DNA of 16,734 nucleotides from Flavobacterium sp. (lineage in GTDB: Bacteria; Bacteroidota; Bacteroidia; Flavobacteriales; Flavobacteriaceae), in assembly GCA_030153045.1 (NCBI GenBank), contig JASLID010000096.1, forward strand, positions 1 to 16,734, written 5' to 3'. The translations under genes were made by a program, and so were the position numbers. How positions within the stretch are numbered: the first letter of the stretch is position 1; each line of letters starts with the position of its first letter. Shown here piece by piece: positions 13,025 through 16,734 of the stretch. The notes under the pieces are model-generated. The model did no database searches and was not told the origin of the DNA. It saw only the letters and a list, made by a program, of their open reading frames with translations.

Positions 13025-13504
13025 ATGGAGTTTTTTACAATTGGTGTTTATAATTCAACAGAGAAGGAGTTTTTCAAAAAACTTACAGATAATAATATTG
13101 ATACATTTTGTGACATACGACAACGAAGAGGTGTTCGTGGTGCTAAATATTCTTTTGTTAACAGTAATAGACTACAAGAAAAACTAAATGAATTGGAAAT
13201 AAAATATGGATATATTCCGGATTTAGCTCCTACCACAGAAATTAGAGAATTGCAAAAAGAAATTGATAGCCAAAATGGAGAACTCAAAAGTGAGCGTCAA
13301 GAATTAGGTAAGGTATTTGTAATTGAATACAAAAATAAAATATTAAAAGATTTCAATTTTGAGACATTTTTTGAAAACCTTGATAGAATTGGAGCAAGTC
13401 GAATTGCCCTTTTTTGCGTTGAAGAACACCCAGAAGCATGTCATAGATCAATAGTAGCAAATAAACTTTTGAATAATTACAATAAAAAAATTACCGATTT
13501 ATAA
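13025..13504 (+). CDS. DUF488 family protein, second divergent copy (159 aa)
   Basis: This begins MEFFTIGVYNSTEKEFFKKL, the short version of the DUF488 start. It keeps the Asp-Ile-Arg element (CDIRQRRG, 29-36) and the C-terminal signature C131-V-E-E-H-P-E-A-C139-H-R141. It lacks the C-terminal extension of the first copy and has a charged helical insert at about 71-95. Its low identity to the first copy suggests an ancient functional split, perhaps two subunits of one heteromeric complex, rather than recent duplication. Its stop overlaps the next start (TAATG), so the third gene is translationally coupled to it. Confidence 0.75.
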   Translation: MEFFTIGVYNSTEKEFFKKLTDNNIDTFCDIRQRRGVRGAKYSFVNSNRLQEKLNELEIKYGYIPDLAPTTEIRELQKEIDSQNGELKSERQELGKVFVIEYKNKILKDFNFETFFENLDRIGASRIALFCVEEHPEACHRSIVANKLLNNYNKKITDL

Positions 13505-14097
13505 TGGAGGCTGTAATTATTTCTAAAACTAAAATGAGTAAGGGATGTTGTGTAGGAGCTATTTTTTCAAATGGAGAAGGAATCAGACTACTTGACGCTG
13601 ATGGGCACAATCAACCTTCTAATACGAGTTATCAAGTAGGGCAAATTTGGGATTTAACTTTTACATACAGGAAAGAGATAACCGAACCTCATAATGAAGA
13701 TGTTCTGGTTAGTAATTCTACATTTATAGGTAATGTAGCTAATCTGCAAGATTATTTAGAGAATACATTAAAAGTAAAAATTTGGAGAGGCACACACAAT
13801 AATTTATTTGATAATAAAATTCGCTGGACTAATAATGGAAGTGGATATATTTCAGTTAGAACTGGTCTGCCTGAACATAGTGTAGGATTTTATATTTCTG
13901 ATACAGACATTACTTTTGATGATAATCATTATTTTTTTGGCTCTGATACTTCAAAAAGAATGGCTTCTGTAAGCCTCCAACCGCATATTGATATTCCTGC
14001 TGGAACGTTAATAAGAGTTTCGTTAGCTCGATGGTGGAAACCTGATGATGTTGATATGGAAGAACGTTGTTATGTTCAATTATCTGGATGGTATTGA
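13504..14097 (+). CDS. Predicted dual OB-fold (DuOB-like) protein (197 aa)
   Basis: The sequence is beta-rich throughout, with a strand-turn pattern consistent with two OB-fold barrels and no signal or membrane segment. The ends are typical of what I recall as the DuOB family: an opening EAVIISKTKM, a CCVGAIFSNGEGIRLL segment and a closing RVSLARWWKPDD...ERCYVQLSGWY. I place this at moderate confidence from memory only. OB folds usually bind nucleic acid or oligonucleotides, so it may be the sensor or substrate-binding partner of the two DUF488 proteins to which it is coupled by TAATG. It is the last gene of the operon. Confidence 0.65.
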   Translation: MEAVIISKTKMSKGCCVGAIFSNGEGIRLLDADGHNQPSNTSYQVGQIWDLTFTYRKEITEPHNEDVLVSNSTFIGNVANLQDYLENTLKVKIWRGTHNNLFDNKIRWTNNGSGYISVRTGLPEHSVGFYISDTDITFDDNHYFFGSDTSKRMASVSLQPHIDIPAGTLIRVSLARWWKPDDVDMEERCYVQLSGWY

Positions 14098-14118
14098 TTC
14101 CAAACATTGCGAAAAAAT

Positions 14119-14143
14119 TCGTAAAAGAAATATTTTTTTACGA
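14119..14143. terminator. Hairpin after the DuOB-like gene, likely terminator
   Basis: TCGTAAAAGAA (14119-14129) pairs with TTTTTTTACGA (14133-14143) around a 3-base loop, with one G-U. On the minus strand the hairpin is followed by a run of six T, so it best fits as the terminator of the decayed minus-strand regulator beyond it. It could also stop the + strand DUF488/DuOB operon. Confidence 0.55.
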
Positions 14144-14162
14144 CAGGAAATTTCAAATAATA

Positions 14163-14300
14163 TTAAAAATCAAATAATTCTTTTATCTCAACACCCAACG
14201 CTTTAGATATTAATTTTAGATTTTACAGGGGAGTATTTACAACACCTCGCTCGATTCTACTTATAACCGATGCATTAAAATCACAAATTATAAAGAATAT
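14163..14300 (-). pseudogene. Remnant of an XRE-family HTH regulator
   Basis: The minus strand encodes FNASVISRIERGVVNTPL, then an in-frame TAA (14223-14225), then NLKLISKALGVEIKELFDF and the natural stop. This is the recognition helix and C-terminal half of a short XRE/Cro-type repressor. The N-terminal helices are missing: the frame upstream of 14300 has many stops. It is therefore a dead gene cut at its start, now used as the upstream region of the metal-efflux operon. Together with the hairpin beyond it, it marks an old rearrangement boundary between the accessory island and the efflux locus. Confidence 0.75.
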
Positions 14301-14326
14301 CTAATTTTATTACTATTTTTACAATC

Positions 14327-14653
14327 GTGAAATTGTTAACTGTCATATTATCGCTTTATGTTTTTGTTCTCTCAGCTATCCCTTGTGTGGATATTGAGAG
14401 GGATAGCGCAGCGCACAAAACAGTTGCCTGTTCATTAGAAAAAGACAATCATTCCAACGATAAAGAGAATGATTTATGCTCACCATTTTGTATTTGTAAT
14501 TGCTGTCCAGGGGTAACATTGTCTTATGTTCCTACAATCGTTTATGATTTTCCTGTTCATTTTGAACAAATTCAATCTACAAATTCAATCTACACCTCAG
14601 CCTTTCATTCCAATTTCTACGGAAGCATTTGGCAACCCCCTCAGATAGTATAA
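14327..14653 (+). CDS. DUF6660-type exported small Cys/His-rich protein (108 aa)
   Basis: This GTG-started ORF has an N-terminal signal sequence (LLTVILSLYVFVLSAIPC, about residues 3-20). The mature part has many His, Asp and Cys residues, including a CSPFCICNCC motif (about 51-60). It resembles the DUF6660 proteins that sit before CusA/CzcA pumps in Bacteroidota. A role in periplasmic binding or sensing of metal ions is inferred from composition and context, not shown. The GTG start is chosen because it gives a complete signal peptide and no ATG lies nearby. It is followed 92 bases later by the pump gene. Confidence 0.75.
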   Translation: MKLLTVILSLYVFVLSAIPCVDIERDSAAHKTVACSLEKDNHSNDKENDLCSPFCICNCCPGVTLSYVPTIVYDFPVHFEQIQSTNSIYTSAFHSNFYGSIWQPPQIV

Positions 14654-14658
14654 TGATG

Positions 14659-14721
14659 CCTGATTAATTTCGGGTTAAAGAGTTGTGGACTTCCACGAAA
14701 AATCAGGGTAATTCCTGAATT
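14659..14721 (+). promoter_or_regulatory. Leader with competing inverted repeats before the pump gene
   Basis: CCTGATT (14659-14665) and CCTGAATT (14714-14721) can each pair with AATCAGG (14701-14707). A nested hairpin TTGTGG-ACTT-CCACGA lies at 14683-14698. The inner 22-bp region (14700-14721) is also a near-palindromic operator-like sequence. It could be a metal-regulator site or an attenuator. The evidence is base pairing only. Confidence 0.3.
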
Positions 14722-14745
14722 ACTTATTCATTATATTTTCTAATC

Positions 14746-16734
14746 ATGTTAGATAAAATTATTGCGTTCAGCATTAAAAATAAAATCATCATAGGAATGA
14801 TGACATTCGCGCTCATTATTGCAGGTATCTGGAGCGCTGTAAAATTACCTATTGATGTAATTCCAGACATTAGTAATAATCAGGTTCAGGTTATTACCCT
14901 TGCACCTTCATTAGGTGCTCAGGAAGTAGAACAATTTATTACTGCGCCAATAGAATTGGCAACGGGGAATATAGCTGACGTGACTGAAAAACGCTCCATT
15001 TCACGCTCTGGCTTGTCGGTCATAACATTGGTTTTTAAAGATGAAACTGATGTGTATTGGGCACGACAGCAGGTAGGTGCACAAATTAAGGAAGTAGAAG
15101 GTAAGTTAACAAAAGGGATGGGTGAGCCAATGCTTGCCCCTATTACCACAGGACTCGGAGAAATTTACCATTATGTTATCCATCCAAAACCCGGGTATGA
15201 AGAAAAGTACACTGCCACAGATTTGCGAACAATTCAGGACTGGGTAGTAAAGCGACAAATGGCAGGAGTTGTCGGGTTGGCTGAAGTAAGCGGTTGGGGA
15301 GGTTATGTAAAACAATATGAAATAGCATTAGACAATGAAAGGCTTAATGCAATGGATATTACAATTTCCGAAATATATGAAGCCCTTGAAAATAATAATG
15401 CAAATACTGGAGGATCATATATAGAACAGCAAAGCAATGCCTATTTTATACGAGGTTTGGGACAAGTCAAAACTTTGGATGATATTGAAAAAATAGTCAT
15501 CAAAAACATAAATGGCAATCCTGTCCTTATCCGTGATGTGGCACAAGTCCAATTTGGAAAAGCAACCCGTTACGGGGCAGTTACCCGAAATGGTGAGGGC
15601 GAAGCAGTGGCTGGTGTTACATTAATGCTTAAAGGAGAAAATTTTAACCAAGTCAGCAAGAATGTAAAGGAGCGTATAGCACAGATTCAGAAAACACTCC
15701 CTGAAGGTGTGACTATTGAGCCTTTTATTGACCGTTCTGAATTAGTAAGCAGGGCTATCGGTACTGTAGAGAAAAATCTGATTGAAGGGGGACTGATTGT
15801 CGTTTTAATTTTAGTCTTGCTTCTCGGAAATCTTCGCGCCGGATTAGTTGTCGCTTCCGTGATACCACTTGCCATGCTTTTTGCACTATGCATGATGCGT
15901 CTTTTTGGGGTTTCAGGAAATCTTATGAGCTTAGGCGCGATTGATTTTGGGTTGATTGTTGACGGTGCTGTAATTATTGTTGAAGCAATTGTGCATCGAG
16001 TAACATTGAGTCACAAACACCATCAAGGAATAGGGAAATTAAGCCAAGAACAAATGGACACTGAGGTTTATGGTGCTGCATCCAAAATAAGAAATAGTGC
16101 AGCGTTTGGAGAAATTATTATTATGATTGTTTACTTGCCTATTTTAGCCCTTGCAGGTATCGAAGGAAAAATGTTTATCCCAATGGCTCAGACAGTAGCC
16201 TTTGCAATTCTTGGAGCATTTGTCCTTTCGCTGACTTATGTTCCAATGATGTCGGCATTATGTCTTAGTAAAAAAACAGAGCATAAAAGAAATATTTCCG
16301 ATAAGATTATGGATTTCTTCCAACGACTTTATACCCCCGTCCTTGAATTTGCATTGAGGTTTAAAAAATCTTTAGTAGTTACATTTACTCTTTTATTTTT
16401 AGTCAGTATATGGATTTTCAATACTATTGGTGGTGAATTTATTCCAACTCTTGAAGAAGGTGATTTAACAGTGGAAATATCAATGATGCAGGGAGCCTCA
16501 CTTTCACAAACAGTGGAAACTTTTACCGTAGCCGAAGGGATGTTGAAAAAGAAATTTCCTGAAATTAGGCAAATTGTAACACGTATTGGTAGTGCTGAAA
16601 TCCCGACAGACCCAATGCCTATCGAGAGAGGCGACATGATGCTACAAATGAAAGACAAAGAAGAATGGACTAGCGCCGATTCACGTGAGGAGATGCAAGA
16701 GAAAATTGAGGAAGTTTTATCAGTGTTGCCCGGC
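14746..16734 (+). CDS. CzcA/CusA-family heavy-metal efflux RND pump, 3' truncated by the window edge
   Basis: The first 663 codons of a heavy-metal RND transporter are visible; complete members are about 1040 residues or longer. Residues about 12-32 form the first membrane span. The sequence VKLPIDVIPDISNNQVQV is typical of the family just after it. The IEGGLIVVLILVLLLGNLRAG block starts near residue 346. The membrane proton-relay motif reads GAIDFGLIVDGAVIIVE, with D400, D406 and E413, like CzcA D402/D408/E415. This DFG-VDGAV form is typical of divalent-cation (Zn, Co, Ni, Cd) pumps rather than the Cu/Ag CusA type. The pump drives periplasmic metal out using protons with a CzcB-like adaptor and outer-membrane channel, presumably downstream. 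It follows the DUF6660-type gene. Confidence 0.92.
   Translation, partial: MLDKIIAFSIKNKIIIGMMTFALIIAGIWSAVKLPIDVIPDISNNQVQVITLAPSLGAQEVEQFITAPIELATGNIADVTEKRSISRSGLSVITLVFKDETDVYWARQQVGAQIKEVEGKLTKGMGEPMLAPITTGLGEIYHYVIHPKPGYEEKYTATDLRTIQDWVVKRQMAGVVGLAEVSGWGGYVKQYEIALDNERLNAMDITISEIYEALENNNANTGGSYIEQQSNAYFIRGLGQVKTLDDIEKIVIKNINGNPVLIRDVAQVQFGKATRYGAVTRNGEGEAVAGVTLMLKGENFNQVSKNVKERIAQIQKTLPEGVTIEPFIDRSELVSRAIGTVEKNLIEGGLIVVLILVLLLGNLRAGLVVASVIPLAMLFALCMMRLFGVSGNLMSLGAIDFGLIVDGAVIIVEAIVHRVTLSHKHHQGIGKLSQEQMDTEVYGAASKIRNSAAFGEIIIMIVYLPILALAGIEGKMFIPMAQTVAFAILGAFVLSLTYVPMMSALCLSKKTEHKRNISDKIMDFFQRLYTPVLEFALRFKKSLVVTFTLLFLVSIWIFNTIGGEFIPTLEEGDLTVEISMMQGASLSQTVETFTVAEGMLKKKFPEIRQIVTRIGSAEIPTDPMPIERGDMMLQMKDKEEWTSADSREEMQEKIEEVLSVLPG

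Overview
The window looks like part of a Bacteroidota chromosome, probably a flavobacterium or relative. The evidence is A+T-rich DNA, short A-rich leaders without Shine-Dalgarno sites, candidate promoters with the Bacteroidota -7 box TAnnTTTG, a lipoprotein with a C-terminal membrane anchor, and a small Cys/His-rich protein (DUF6660 type) placed before a CzcA-like efflux pump. No rRNA, tRNA, integrase, IS element or CRISPR array was seen.

Region 1 (48-10432, all + strand) is a tight run of about 20 genes, most separated by 1-16 bases or overlapping as TAATG or ATGA. None resembles a tailed-phage terminase, portal, HK97 capsid or tail protein. Instead it holds repeat-rich small proteins, three adjacent beta-rich proteins, a coiled-coil protein, about nine single-pass membrane proteins, a peptidoglycan-binding protein, a GH19 endolysin, a probable unimolecular spanin, a 723-residue ArdC-like/zincin/RecA-like fusion, and a very basic 54-residue protein just before a strong terminator. 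My best reading is the structural, lysis and DNA-handling half of an integrated tailless, possibly membrane-containing virus or relic. This is inference: no packaging ATPase, replication protein, integrase or att site is visible, and the cassette enters from the left edge.

Region 2 (about 10500-14100) is visibly more A+T-rich and looks like an accessory or defence island. A minus-strand pair encodes an HTH plus ImmA/IrrE metallopeptidase protein and an unknown 183-residue partner. Divergently, a + strand trio encodes two different DUF488 proteins and a protein resembling the dual-OB (DuOB) family, with TAATG overlap between the last two. Between them lies a perfect 18-bp palindrome flanked by two TAnnTTTG boxes, which suggests that the HTH protein controls both operons.

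Region 3 (14119-14300) holds a decayed minus-strand XRE repressor remnant with an internal stop and a hairpin. Region 4 (14327 to the right edge) begins a heavy-metal resistance operon: a DUF6660-type exported Cys/His-rich protein, a leader with competing inverted repeats, and the first 663 codons of a CzcA-type RND pump whose membrane proton-relay motif fits divalent-cation pumps.
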